Below, piece by piece: positions 1 through 10,531 of a DNA stretch of 64,000 bases; within the stretch, counting starts at the first letter, position 1, and every line of letters begins with the position of its first letter. The notes below the pieces were generated by a model, which worked only from the letters and a program-made list of their open reading frames with translations, was not told the origin of the DNA and made no database searches. The translations under genes were made by a program, and so were the position numbers. The stretch lies in NCBI GenBank assembly GCA_022432975.1, contig CM039512.1, forward strand, positions 7,328,858 through 7,392,857, read 5' to 3'. The stretch is from Begonia masoniana. Its lineage: Eukaryota > Streptophyta > Magnoliopsida > Cucurbitales > Begoniaceae.

Positions 1-1193
1 AAACGTAATAAACATAATCAAATTACTTTAACATATAAACACATCATCAAAAACATATTTAGACTTAAACACCATTTAAGTCAACAATATATTCACTACT
101 TAATGAGAAGATAATCTGGAAATGTTCGTGATTTTTTTAATATATATACGATTTATTGTAATTTTATTTTAGTATTTTATAAAAATATTATAATAAATCA
201 TACAAGTTTTAGAAAATCACGAAAGTTTTTCTATTATCTACCCATGATTTAGTGAACATGTGGAAATATTTTCAAATAAATCCAATATCTTTTGGTATTT
301 TTTTAAAATTAATTTCAGTTTTTTCTTTACTTTATAAATTAATTTTTAAAACATCACACCCTTTCTACTATAATATATAAGAAAATAAAATCAACACTAA
401 ACCTTTAAAGTCTTCTTCTCCACGCCAACTCACACACACTCTCTCTCTTTTATTTCTACAAAATTCTCTCCTTCTCTCTTATGTGATTCTTTTTCTCACA
501 ACAACCTCCCTCTCTTTTGAATATTCAAGGTAAATAATGGTTTATCTTCAAAGGTCTAAGCATCTTTTTGATTTATAAGCAATAATTTGAAGTATTGTTT
601 TGATTTAAAGTTTTTGGGTGAGGATTGAGAATTTTGGATAACTTGCTCAACCATCTCTCTTAATTGATGCTAAATTCTATAGTGATATCAACCTTATGAC
701 TATTGATGGAAGAGGATTAAAGAGTTCAACATATTTGAAGAAATATTTGGAATTAGACTAAAATGCAGAGTTTCAGTTTTGATATAATCCGATCAAGTTA
801 ATGATTCATTTTTTATAAATGGATTATACCATGTAAAAATAGATTCTTTAAGGATTCCATAGCATTTTAAATAATTAGATTTGGATAAGTATAGCTCAAG
901 TTGTGGATGTTTGAAGTTTAGCCGAATTTAGGGTGGAAATCCGAGAATGTTGTTGAGGATTGTTTGAATTTTGGTTTGATGATATTTAAGCTATTTGAAT
1001 TGAATTTTATTGATATGCATGGTTGAATTGGTTGATTTTGGTTACATGCATCGTTCTGGTGAATGTTTGATTTGTTTCAATTTTAATGGATTTTTTATGT
1101 TGATAGGATTTAATTGGATATTATAAGTTTTGCAACTTAAAGGAAAAAGCGCCTAAATATTGCTAAGGACTCCATGTAAATTTATATTGCATG
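1..1193 (+). repeat. Left part of a long Ty3/gypsy LTR ('A')
   Basis: AT-rich, without a credible gene. A CT-rich tract lies around 430-500. The segment near 1130-1190 resembles the region of other LTRs in the window that precedes a splice-donor-like motif. It stops where a new LTR starting TGTAGCACCC begins at 1194, and its logical continuation (10532 onward) lies beyond the nested insert. The 5-mer before the break is GCATG and the one after it is ACATG, a possible TSD with one mismatch. The left boundary is outside the window or not recognisable. The link to the right half is inferred from the matching order of LTR modules. Confidence 0.5.
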
Positions 1194-2390
1194 TGTAGCA
1201 CCCAAAAAACTTATCGAATAAATTTCTTTAAGTGCATAAAATTTTATGATTTACTTCTTCCTCATCAAGCCATTTGCTCCTCTCTAGCATTTAAGGTAAG
1301 AGTTTGTTTCCTCTTTTAGGTTTTCAAGTTTATGTCTAATGGATGCTAGGATATTGTTGGATATTGATGGGTTTTACGAATTGTGAGGGTTGTCCACGAA
1401 AATAGGAATTTTGAAATGCTCAACCCCCTGTTGTTTTTAGGCTTTGAATGTCAATATTGGATCGTAATTTTGATTGGAATTGGTTAATGTAGAGGGATTG
1501 ATGAATGTTGGATTGATTGTTGATTGTGCTAAATTTGAGTTAGTGGGCTGCTTTGTTTTTGAGGTTATTGGTTCAATTTGGAAAGTTATCATGTTAAAAC
1601 TACTTGAATTGGATTTTTGAAAGTTTTGAATGAGTGTGGTTGGACAATTCAGGGCTTTCCTTTGGATTTGGAGTTTAAGCATGAAAATTTTGAGATTTGG
1701 TTGCTGTAATTCTCTTTTATTCGGATGCTTAATTAAGATATGTAAGCACATTGATGGTTTTATGGAGAGGTGTTGGCTATTGGTTTAGAGTTTGAAGAAA
1801 TCTGAAAATTTGGGTCATGTACAGGGCAAGCTCGGTTTTGCTAACTTTCGGCTGAACTATTGATGTTAGTGTGTTAAATAGATTTTACCATGAGAAACTA
1901 AACATCTTAAGGATTTTATAGACTTTTGAATCATCGAATTCAGACATGTATACGATTTATTGTGAATTTTTGAAGTTGAATGATTATATGGTAATTTCGA
2001 GAATTTGGTTGAGAATTTGAATTGAGTTAAGATCTATGTGTTCAATTGAATGATATTGTTTTATGCTAAACTTCTTTGTTGATGGTTGGATGGAGTTGTT
2101 ATAAGCAAATAATATGAATTGTTGAATGAATGTTAATGATGATGTTTATGTTAATAGGTTATCAAGTTTCAAGGTTAAGTGAACAAGTTGATTAAATTGT
2201 TAAGGACGCCAAGTAAGTAGTGTATGTATGTTTTCGCCTTTTGGCCTACATCACAGAATGTTAAGGTTATGTTGTATGTTTATTGTATGTTTGTTAGTTC
2301 ATACATCATGTTTTGAAAAAATACGAAAATGAATTTGCATATGTTTTATGAAACGGCGTGATACGATATGAAACGAAACGGAACAAAATG

Positions 2391-3210
2391 AGTATGAATC
2401 TTTGAAGAAGTAATTCGCCACTCAAATGAGACTGAGAATTGATGATTTGGGAAAAGTGATCCGCTTCCCATCTATGAGGATCATGAAACAAAACGGAACG
2501 AAACGAGTATGAATCTTTGAGGACGTAATTCACTCCTCAAATGAGACTGAGAATTGATGATTTGGAAAAAGTGATTCGTTTCCCATCTAGTATGAGGATC
2601 ATGAAACGAAATGAGTATGAATCTTTGAGCAAGTAATTCGCCCCTCAAATAAGACTGAGAATTGATGATTTGGGAAAAAATGATCCACTTCCCATCTAGT
2701 ATGAGAATCATGAAACGAAACGAAACGAAACGAGTATGAATCTTTGAGGAAGTAATTCGCCACTCAAATGAGAATGAGAATTGATGATTTAGGAAAAGTG
2801 ATCCGCTTCCCATCTATGAGGATCATGAAACGAAACGAAACGAAACGAGTATGAATCTTTGAGGACGTAATTCACTCCTCAATGAGACTGAGAATTGATG
2901 ATTTGGAAAAAGTTATCTGCTTCCCATCTAGTATGAGGATCATGAAACGAAACGAAACGAGTATGAATCTTTGAGGAAGTAATTCGCCACTCAATGAGAA
3001 TGAGAATTGATGATTTGGAAAAAGTTATCTGCTTCCAAATGAGAATGAGAATTGATGATTTAGGAAAAGTGATCCGCTTCTCATCTAGTATGAGGATCAT
3101 GAAATGAAATGGAACAAAACGAGTATGAATCTTTGAGGGAAGTAATTCGCCCCTCAAATGAGTATTAGAATTGATGATTTGGAAAAAGTTATCTGCTTCC
3201 CATCTAGTAT
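2391..3210 (+). repeat. Tandem repeat inside LTR B, about 107-119 bp unit, about 7 copies
   Basis: The phrase AGTATGAATCTTTGA recurs at about 2391, 2506, 2613, 2731, 2848, 2960 and 3123. Each is followed by AAGTAATTCGCC-like and GAGAATTGATGATTT-like segments and by a GAAACGAAACG run. One internal unit near 3010-3070 is shortened. The open reading frames on the minus strand here are repetitive translations of this satellite, not genes. Confidence 0.9.
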
Positions 3211-3971
3211 GAGGATCATACGAAAATGAGTATGAAAACAAAAACGAATATGAAAACGAAAGTGTAACGAGCATGTAGAAACAACATATGTGAACTGTTT
3301 TCATTTCGTTATTGCACTATTTACTAAGTATTAGGCTTATAGTTTGAATTCTGTGATGTGGGTGATAAAGAGCTAAGTGGTGAGATACACGAACCTGTAC
3401 AGGATTAAGGGACGCAGTTGAAGAGGTACGTCCATGGCATGATCGGGCATTTGTTAGGGTGATTTTGACGGTGGTTAGTATGTTTATATTTCGTTTAAGT
3501 ATGTACATAGAAATGTAGAGATTTAAATGTTTTGTTAAACTGTGTTTTGACGTATGGAAGTGTTTTGGTAAAGGATGTGATTGTTTTGAATATATAAGTT
3601 ATGTTTTGAAGTTTAGTGATTTGGTTTAGTTGTTTTACCAAAATGTATTTTATGATGGACATAGTTAGTTTGCATGGAAGTTGATAGATTTTTATGAAAA
3701 TTATATGTTTTTGTGGAAGGGTGTAAGGACTGGTTTTAGTTTTGAATTGAGGATGTTTGGAGTGAAATAGGAGGTGTTGATTTTGGTTTAAAAGGAGGAA
3801 AAGGAGAAAAATAGGCGAGCTGGTGCGTGAGGGCATTGCGTTGTGCACACGAGGCACGCCCAGACGATGGATCGCCGCAGGGGTGCGTTCGATCGGCGCC
3901 TGATGTTTTTTCGTGAGGTGCAGGCAGAGAGCCCGCCGATCAATCCCTCATGTGCGCGATCGATCGGCGCC

Positions 3972-3976
3972 TGACG
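3972..3976 (+). repeat. Target-site duplication TGACG, left copy
   Basis: TGACG lies directly before the LTR start of element C. The identical 5-mer follows its 3' LTR at 10264-10268. Confidence 0.9.
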
Positions 3977-4407
3977 TGTAACACCCGATTCTTTTACGGG
4001 ATTTATTAAATTGAATATAAATGAAATTTTTGTAATTATGTCAAATGAAGTCGGTTTCGTAAAAATAAAGCGTTATTACAGTCCTAATAATTAATAAGGA
4101 TTTTAAGAAAATTTCGGGAATTTTAGGAGTTGTAATACTAAATTACGAAAATTACGTTTTCTCGTAATATAGAGAATGTTTTAATAAAACCAGTAAACGA
4201 GGTCCGATTTGCGAACGGACAGTTTTAATAGAACCCTTATAATGAGTTGGATTTATTGGTGAAATAAGAGAATTTAGAGAAACCAAATCGTTAGCAAATT
4301 AACGAAACAAAGGACGAAACAAATAGAAAATCAAAGGAAGGGCAAAATGGTAATTTTTCAAGGGAAATTTTAATTAAATATCACACTTTTCTTTCTTCTT
4401 CTCCACG

Positions 4408-4460
<53 letters not shown>

Positions 4461-4488
4461 CTTCGACGATTCTCCCTCGGCGATTCAA
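3977..4488 (+). repeat. 5' LTR of element C, missing its last 2.1 kb
   Basis: Matches the first 0.5 kb of the 3' LTR (7683-8182) with a handful of differences. The CT microsatellite at about 4411-4453 is longer than its counterpart at about 8107-8148. Matching stops after ...GCGATTCAA, and the PBS follows almost immediately. The part corresponding to 8183-10263 is absent. Confidence 0.88.
4411..4453 (+). repeat. (CT)n microsatellite in the LTR of element C
   Basis: About 43 bp of uninterrupted CT dinucleotides. The 3' LTR counterpart lies near 8107-8148. Confidence 0.95.
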
Positions 4489-4492
4489 TTTA

Positions 4493-4504
4493 TGGTATCA
4501 GAGC
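4493..4504 (+). other. Primer binding site of element C (tRNA-iMet)
   Basis: TGGTATCAGAGC is the standard plant retrotransposon PBS complementary to the 3' end of initiator tRNA-Met. It is followed by the same leader seen downstream of the PBS at 36489 (CCCCGGGTTTTAAAA...). Confidence 0.92.
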
Positions 4505-4654
4505 CCCCGGGTTTTAAAAACGGTTATGTAGACTGCTCGACTGCACAGCCACTACGCGGACATCCTTCCTCAACTGTAAGTATGTTTACATGTTTTCTTT
4601 AAGTTAGATTTCTTAGAGTTATTTGTTTTTAACCTTTATAGAGATTATATAAAT

Positions 4655-5779
4655 ATGGTGCGTCGAGGGAATGATCGAGACGACCGAGACGATACGATAG
4701 ACCAACTTAAGGCATTTATTGCTCAACAGTCCCAACACATGGAGCGACAAGTGCAACAAATAGAGAGACAGTCCCAGCAGTTGGGCACCCTAATAGACCG
4801 TGAAGGTGCTAGAGCTCGGGAGACAGCGACTCAGGGTAATCGAGGGATGGAAAGATTTCAGAGGCTCCAACCTCCTGTGTTCAACGGACTGTCTACGGAT
4901 CCCTTTTCAGCCGAGGAGTGGATTCGAACAATGGAGGACATGCTGGCCTATGCAAGCATCGAGGACGGAGAGAAGGTTGCGTTGGTGAGCTACCACTTAG
5001 CACTGGATGCCCGATTCTGGTGGGATTCTATCAAGGCAACCACCGATGTGGCGATTATGGGTTGGGAACGTTTCAAGATGATATTTTATGACAAGTACTT
5101 CAGCCATACAGTGCGGGAGGCGAAGATGGTAGAGTTTATGCAGTTGCGACAGGTTGGTTCGATTGCCGACTATGTGAGGAGATTTGAGGCCCTGTCCCGA
5201 TTCGCGTCGCGTCAGGGTAGCGTTAATGAGGACAAGGTACGCAGATTTATGCAAGGGCTTAGTCATGAAATTCATAAAAGTGTCGTCATATCGGGGGTGC
5301 GAAATGTACCCTATGATGAGATTGTGGCCAGAGCACTTGAGATTGAGGCTGTTGATCAGGGTTATGTCAAGCCGAGGGAGCCAGCTAAGGGCTTCTTTCG
5401 TGATATCCACCCTCAGTCCCAGGATCAAGGCTGGCAACCGAGGGGACAACAGCAGACGCAACCACGAGGAGTGAAGAGGCCCTATGACGGAAAGGGCGAG
5501 CAAGAAAAGGGAAAACAAGTCCCAGAATCTACTCAGAAGCCTATATGCCCGAAATGTTTAAGGCCTCACTTTGGTGTCTGCCGGTTGGGTACGGACAAGT
5601 GCTATAGATGCGGAGAGATGGGCCACTATGCCCTAAATTGCCCGAGGACTGCTACTGACCAAAAGAAGGTTACCCCAAGAATATTTGCTTTTATTGAACC
5701 TGAAGGCGTTGACAATGGTGCCCAGCCTTCTCTGATTGCAGGTACTGTTTTAATTACTTGTATGGCAATATGTATATAG
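4655..5779 (+). CDS. gag: Gag (capsid/nucleocapsid) of Ty3 element C
   Basis: Intact 374-residue reading frame. The N terminus (MVRRGNDRDDRDDTIDQLK) is charged and helical, and the same N terminus recurs at 36652 and 39271. The middle (about residues 70-235) is a retrotransposon Gag domain, with the typical stretches PPVFNG, AEEWIRTMEDML, ARFWWDSIK and FMQLRQVGSIADYVRRFEALSRFA. A basic linker follows, then a CCHC zinc knuckle CYRCGEMGHYALNC near residues 311-324, which would bind genomic RNA. The frame closes about 40 residues after the knuckle, where an autonomous relative would run on into the protease (compare DTGATHS in element H). The coding sequence is open while pol is absent, a pattern expected of a gag-only element that still supplied its own capsid. 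Start chosen at the first ATG after the leader. Confidence 0.9.
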   Translation: MVRRGNDRDDRDDTIDQLKAFIAQQSQHMERQVQQIERQSQQLGTLIDREGARARETATQGNRGMERFQRLQPPVFNGLSTDPFSAEEWIRTMEDMLAYASIEDGEKVALVSYHLALDARFWWDSIKATTDVAIMGWERFKMIFYDKYFSHTVREAKMVEFMQLRQVGSIADYVRRFEALSRFASRQGSVNEDKVRRFMQGLSHEIHKSVVISGVRNVPYDEIVARALEIEAVDQGYVKPREPAKGFFRDIHPQSQDQGWQPRGQQQTQPRGVKRPYDGKGEQEKGKQVPESTQKPICPKCLRPHFGVCRLGTDKCYRCGEMGHYALNCPRTATDQKKVTPRIFAFIEPEGVDNGAQPSLIAGTVLITCMAICI

Positions 5780-7682
5780 GCTTAAAAAAAAATAGAGAGG
5801 TGAGGGAATATTAGGTGGGTAAGAAGGGTAAGAAGGGTAACTAGGCAAACCTCGATGAGAAGACAGTTGGCTACATATATAACATTATAGACTGTATAGA
5901 AATAGAGTTATGTATTAGTAGGATTAGCTGAACGAAATGGCTTTTAAGTAGGTAGAAACTGGGTCTAATTGACAACCCCTTAGAGTATTAGGATAAGACT
6001 AATCAAGAGAAAGCTGAAAGTTTAGATATAAACTTATTAAGGAGTACCTTAGATTATTGAGATACCTTGAGTGTGTTTAAGTGGATAGAGAGAGTACTGT
6101 AGAACTTGTATGTGTGAATTCACGTGAAGTTGAGAGTGTCTAGACAAAGATGAAATTCAAAAAGCTCAGCTTGGAATAATTGTCGAGAGGATATGAGGGA
6201 CGACTATTACAGCCGAGATTGTAGAGGACGTATTGAATTATGCTGACTGTGCTCGAAGTTAAATGGAGATTTAAGTTAAACGAAGGAGCATATTATAGAT
6301 AGTATAAACGTTTCAGTTAGGACATAACGAAGGAACTCTTTAATGTGACTTAGAATGAAATGTGATATTTATAGGATCTAATTTACAAGTGAGTATTGGT
6401 CTTAAGATAGTAGCAATTTAAGCTCTCAGTTAAACCTGTTGAGGCCTTGAATATACATTTTCAGGGTATAGTTGGAAAGGAAAGAGTTAAGTTGTAAGAA
6501 CCTCATCGAAACGGGGATCGAGGTCGGTGAGTTACCCGAGGAAGAATGTGACGTAAGATATCACTGAGGGGATACCTTGCGAAACATAGAGAATAGAATT
6601 CTAGTTGATAAGCTCACATAAAAATAGTTGTTAAAACCCGTGAAGTGTCTAAGGAAGGGTACAATTGGATACTATTGACGAAGAAGTTATACGGGAGCAT
6701 TACTAGAGAAATGTAGACTCGAATGGTTGTAGTAGTGACTGAGGTAAAGGCCAACAAACTTATACACGAGTTTAGTTTACAACTCCGATATATATATGTA
6801 GAAATTGTTATACCCGATAGGTGGATAAGGTCGTAGTGTAGTTGAGATTTATCGTTGGAGTAAGAAATTTAAGAAGGCTTTAAGAGCTTGAAGTGGTTAG
6901 GTACGTATTTGATAGACACAGGATTAAGAAAGTTAGGAACTAAATGAACTCAATTCGGGAAGTCGGAGTTAAAATAGAGGAGAGTCTGGATTGCAACCTG
7001 GGTGTTGTTAGAAATCCTTGAACAATAGTCGACCCAAATGACGTTAGGAAATTGAAGTTAATTTGAGGATTGAGGATACGAGATAATCTTTAGGGAGAAA
7101 AACCCTAATCATGGGGCCAATTGATAGGTTGGAGAGTTTAACGTTTTAGGTGATTAAATATAGACCAACGCGTGCTCGAGTCGTTAGGTGTTGAGTACAC
7201 AGTTAGAGATCGTTGATTGAGTTACAGCCTAGAAGTTGAAAGAAATTCTTGACATTTAAGCTAGCTGACGTTAGGAAACATTAGCATAGCTCTGATATAA
7301 AGAGACAGTTAAGGAAAGAAGTCGATGAGAAAGAACTTTGGAGAATTGAGTTACTGGGGGTAATTAAGTGAAAGACGACGCTTACGCAAATATTAAGATG
7401 ACAAAGTATGCCATTAGATAAATTAATTTGAGATTTGAAAATTCGTTATACTCGATATTTATGTAATGACGTGTATGATCCAATTGAGAAGAGAGAATAT
7501 AAAGAGTGAGAGTAAGTAGAGATAGAATCGAAACCCTTATTTGGAGAGATAGAGGAAAGAAACTTAAAAAGAACGGAGCGATTGTGAATCAAAGTATAAG
7601 GCCGCAAGACATGAGCGTTGATATCGAGGACTACAAGTTAAGTCAAATTTTGGGGACAAAATTTCAATTAAGGTGGGTAGAA
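5780..7682 (+). other. Non-coding internal domain of element C
   Basis: No reading frame of note apart from a short one at 7506-7715 that runs into the LTR. The sequence is not random: segments near 6940-7080 and 7140-7330 align by eye with 37560-37692 and 38824-39200 of element G2, for example the phrases around 'accaacacgtgctcg' and 'cacagttagagatcg'. It ends in the PPT (AAGGTGGGTAGAA, 7670-7682). It could be a packaging or replication region, or a worn-down pol, and nothing recognisable as pol is visible. Confidence 0.7.
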
Positions 7683-8105
7683 TGTAACACCCGATTCTTT
7701 TATAGGATTTATTAAATTGAATATAAATGGCAATTATGTCAAATTAAGTCGGTTTCGTAAAAAGAAAATGTTATTACGGTCCTAATAATTAATAAGGATT
7801 TTAAGAAAATTTCGGGAATTTTAGGAGTTGTAATACTAAATTACGAAAATTACGTTTTCTCGTAATATAGAGAACGTTTTAATAAAACTAGTAAACGAGG
7901 TCCGATTTGCGAAAGGATAGTTTTAATAGAACCCTTATAATGAGTTTGATTTATTGGTGAAATAAGAGAATTTAGAGAAACCAAATCGTTAGCAAATTAA
8001 CGAAACAAAGGACGAAACAAATAGAAAATCAAAGGAATGACAAAATGGTAATTTTCCAAGGGAAATTTTAATTAAATATCACACTTTTCTTTTTTCTTCT
8101 CCACG

Positions 8106-8154
<49 letters not shown>

Positions 8155-10263
8155 CTTCGACGATTCTCCCTCGGCGATTCAACAGCGACTCTCTCCTCTC
8201 CGACGATCGTTCTTCTCCGTTCGACTCGTTTTCTTCGTGTTTTCTCCTCCTCTCGCAACTCTAGATATGACTCTGTGCTTATGGAGCGTTATAGTTCAGT
8301 TTTCACGGATTAAAACGGTTAGGGTTTCATTAGGGTTTTGCGAAAAATGTGATTAGGATTTGAAATTGATAGATTTACCGTATATGTGGATATAATAGAC
8401 GTATTGAACGTTATTAGACGAAGTTAAGTCGATTTGTGAGAAATGTTAAAGTTTGAGAATTTTAGGAGTTTTGGAAAAACTCGTTAATGGAAGTTTTGAG
8501 GTATCGAGCGTGAATTGTTTGTTAAAGTATCTCGATTAGTTAAGTTAGAATGTTAGAAATTTTCTTAGCTAAGGATTTCGTTAATTTAGACGTTTAATGG
8601 TTTAAACTCGTATTAACGAAAATTTTGGTGAAATTTGCCTTAGGTAAACAACGCTCGTGGACGGAGCTAAAGTTGCAACGGACGCGAGGTAAGTTCTCGT
8701 GACTTACTGTGGCCTATTGGGCTACACCATAAGCCGAGTTTGTTGTTGAGGATACGTTGGTGATTAATTGTTTACGTTGTCATTGTTTCGTCTAATTGTC
8801 TTGGTTGGGTAGTTTAGGTGCGGTTGCTTTATAGGTTGAGTGTTTTGATGGTATTTGTAGTGTTTTGATGGTATTTGTAGTGTTTTGATAGTATGCTCGT
8901 TATGTGTCATTATATTGAATTGTTCATGCATCATGGTTTCAAAACGTCATGAAACGAATTTACGCATTTATTTCATGAAAATAATGCAAGTAAAGTATCA
9001 TGTAAACAACCCCATGTATGTGGTTATCGGGGTGAGGTTCAGACCCGGCATTCCGTGGTGAGCGGGTTTTCCTCCCTTCAGATGGTGCAGGCTGTCTAAC
9101 CGCTTGACGTGCCTTATCCATCTGTCGAGTGATATGCTTCGATAACCAAAAGAATGTCACGGTGAGAATGAATGAGTGAATGAATAAATGCATGAGTGAT
9201 GAAGTTATAAAAATTGCATATACATAATCATGCATTAGCATTTACGTAGAACTTGCTGAGATTTTTATCTCATAGGTGTCTTTATGGTGTAGATGACATA
9301 GAACAAGGTGAGGAGGATTTCCCTCTACCAGATGATCGTACATATTTAAGAAGAATGCATGTGGTAGCGTGCTGGGCAGTCGACGCGTATTTCGACCCGT
9401 GGGAAATGACGTAAAGGTATTTTGAGACACGATAGTTAGATCGTAGAAAAAACTGTATAGTAAAACATATTAGGATGTTTGGTTCTGGTTAACTGATAGA
9501 ATGGCATATAGATGTTGTGGTAAACTGATTTTATAAAACGTTTTGTTAAAGCTTTCATTTGAATTTTATGAAAATGCTTGGAGACATTTTTGGTTGAGTA
9601 TGGATATGCTCGGGTTTTAGAGCTATCCATGCAGTTGAATTTCGTAATTTTTGTCTCGTTATTGATTAAGATTAAGAATATGTCGAGGCGTTTATTTGGT
9701 GGTTATGTTGAAGTGGTTAGGATGTATGAGATATTGAGGTTGTAGGGAATAAAGAAATTGAAGTGTATGTTGTATGTAGGGAGAAGAAAGAAGGAAAGAA
9801 GATGGGAGGGCTAAGTTCCCTGGAAAATCAGATTCCAGAGAACCTGGCGATCGATCTCCTAAGATGGGGATCGATCGCCAGTAATGGTCGCCACTCCCTG
9901 GAAAATCTAGAGAGCGTGGCGATCGATCGCGAGGCGATCGTTCACCACAGCGAGGGGCGATCATGATTGCCCCTCTGTTTTCTAATGTGGCGATCGATCG
10001 CCCTTGTCAATTTCGAGACAATTGTCCCTCTTGTCCCTGCATTTGTTTTTAATTGTTTAAAATGAATTTAATTGTTTTATTTCAATTGTTTATAATTTGT
10101 TTTAAGAATTGTTTAAATAGTTTAACAACTTAGAATTAAATGATTTTCCAAACAATGTTAACTATTTTGATTTTAGTTTAAGTTCCGCTTAAACTGTAAA
10201 ATAAAATGAATAAAATGAAAAATTTATACGGTAAAAATTAGGATACGGGTAAGGATCGTTACA
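7683..10263 (+). repeat. 3' LTR of element C (about 2.58 kb)
   Basis: TGTAACACCC...GATCGTTACA, followed by TSD TGACG. It carries the shared LTR modules: AGGTAAGT plus a GGCC hairpin (8687-8728), TTCATGCATCATGG (8923-8936), the 16-nt dyad TGAGATTTTTATCTCA (9257-9272) with a following GTGTAGATGA, and a GTCGACGCG...GACCCGTGG stretch (about 9378-9405). A 20-bp tandem repeat (TGTTTTGATGGTATTTGTAG) lies at 8841-8890. CpG-rich GATCGATC boxes lie at 9846-9993. Small ORFs inside are not supported as genes. Confidence 0.88.
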
Positions 10264-10531
10264 TGACGTTTGTCGCAAGGCGCGGGTAGAGAGCCCGCCG
10301 ACCGATCGCCAAACCAGGGCGATTGATCGGCCCTGGCACTGTTCTAATGAACAGTGTCGATTAAAAAAATGTTTTACATATTTGGGTTTAACGTTTAAAT
10401 TGAGTTTTTAACGAAGGTCTTTCACGCACGATAAAGTCTTCTGCTACGCATTTTCAAATGAGTATTTCAACTAAAAAAGAAAATTTTAAATTTTTATCGA
10501 TTTTCAAGTACAGAAAATAAGGGTCGTCACA
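10264..10531 (+). repeat. Right end of LTR B
   Basis: Begins with the second TGACG copy and continues the GATCG-rich, CpG-rich passage interrupted at 3976. It ends ...GGGTCGTCACA, matching the ...GTCGTTACA ends of the other Ty3 LTRs. Confidence 0.6.

Larger units (their letters stand above)
1194..3976 (+). repeat. Left part of a long Ty3/gypsy LTR ('B'), probably a solo LTR
   Basis: Begins TGTAGCACCC, like the TGTAACACCC and TGTAATATCC starts of the other Ty3 LTRs here. It contains the shared LTR modules: an AAGTAAGT/GCC-GGC hairpin (2211-2250), a TTCATACATCATG motif (about 2298), a large tandem-repeat block (2391-3210) and an AAGT/GCTT hairpin followed by GATGTGGGTGA (3326-3375). It is interrupted at 3976/3977 by element C and resumes at 10264, ending ...CGTCACA at 10531. 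Joined length is about 3.0 kb. No internal domain is attached on either side, so it is probably a solo LTR. No credible CDS. Confidence 0.6.
3977..10263 (+). mobile_element. Non-autonomous Tekay/Del-like Ty3 retrotransposon 'C' (gag only)
   Basis: Bounded by TG...CA LTR ends and a perfect 5-bp TSD (TGACG). Order: shortened 5' LTR (3977 to about 4488), tRNA-iMet primer binding site (4493-4504), one gag ORF (4655-5779), about 1.9 kb of non-coding internal DNA, a purine-rich PPT (7670-7682) and a full 3' LTR (7683-10263, about 2.58 kb). No protease, RT, RNase H or integrase is recognisable in any frame, so the element must have moved using enzymes of a relative. Long LTRs, the iMet PBS and gag similarity to the chromodomain-bearing element at 34039 suggest the Tekay/Del chromovirus clade. 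The clade is inferred from family knowledge. Confidence 0.85.

Noticed and set aside
2306..3304. Long minus-strand reading frames in the LTR B satellite
   Set aside because: They are translations of the tandem repeat (the same Phe/Ser/His-rich phrase over and over) with no family features.
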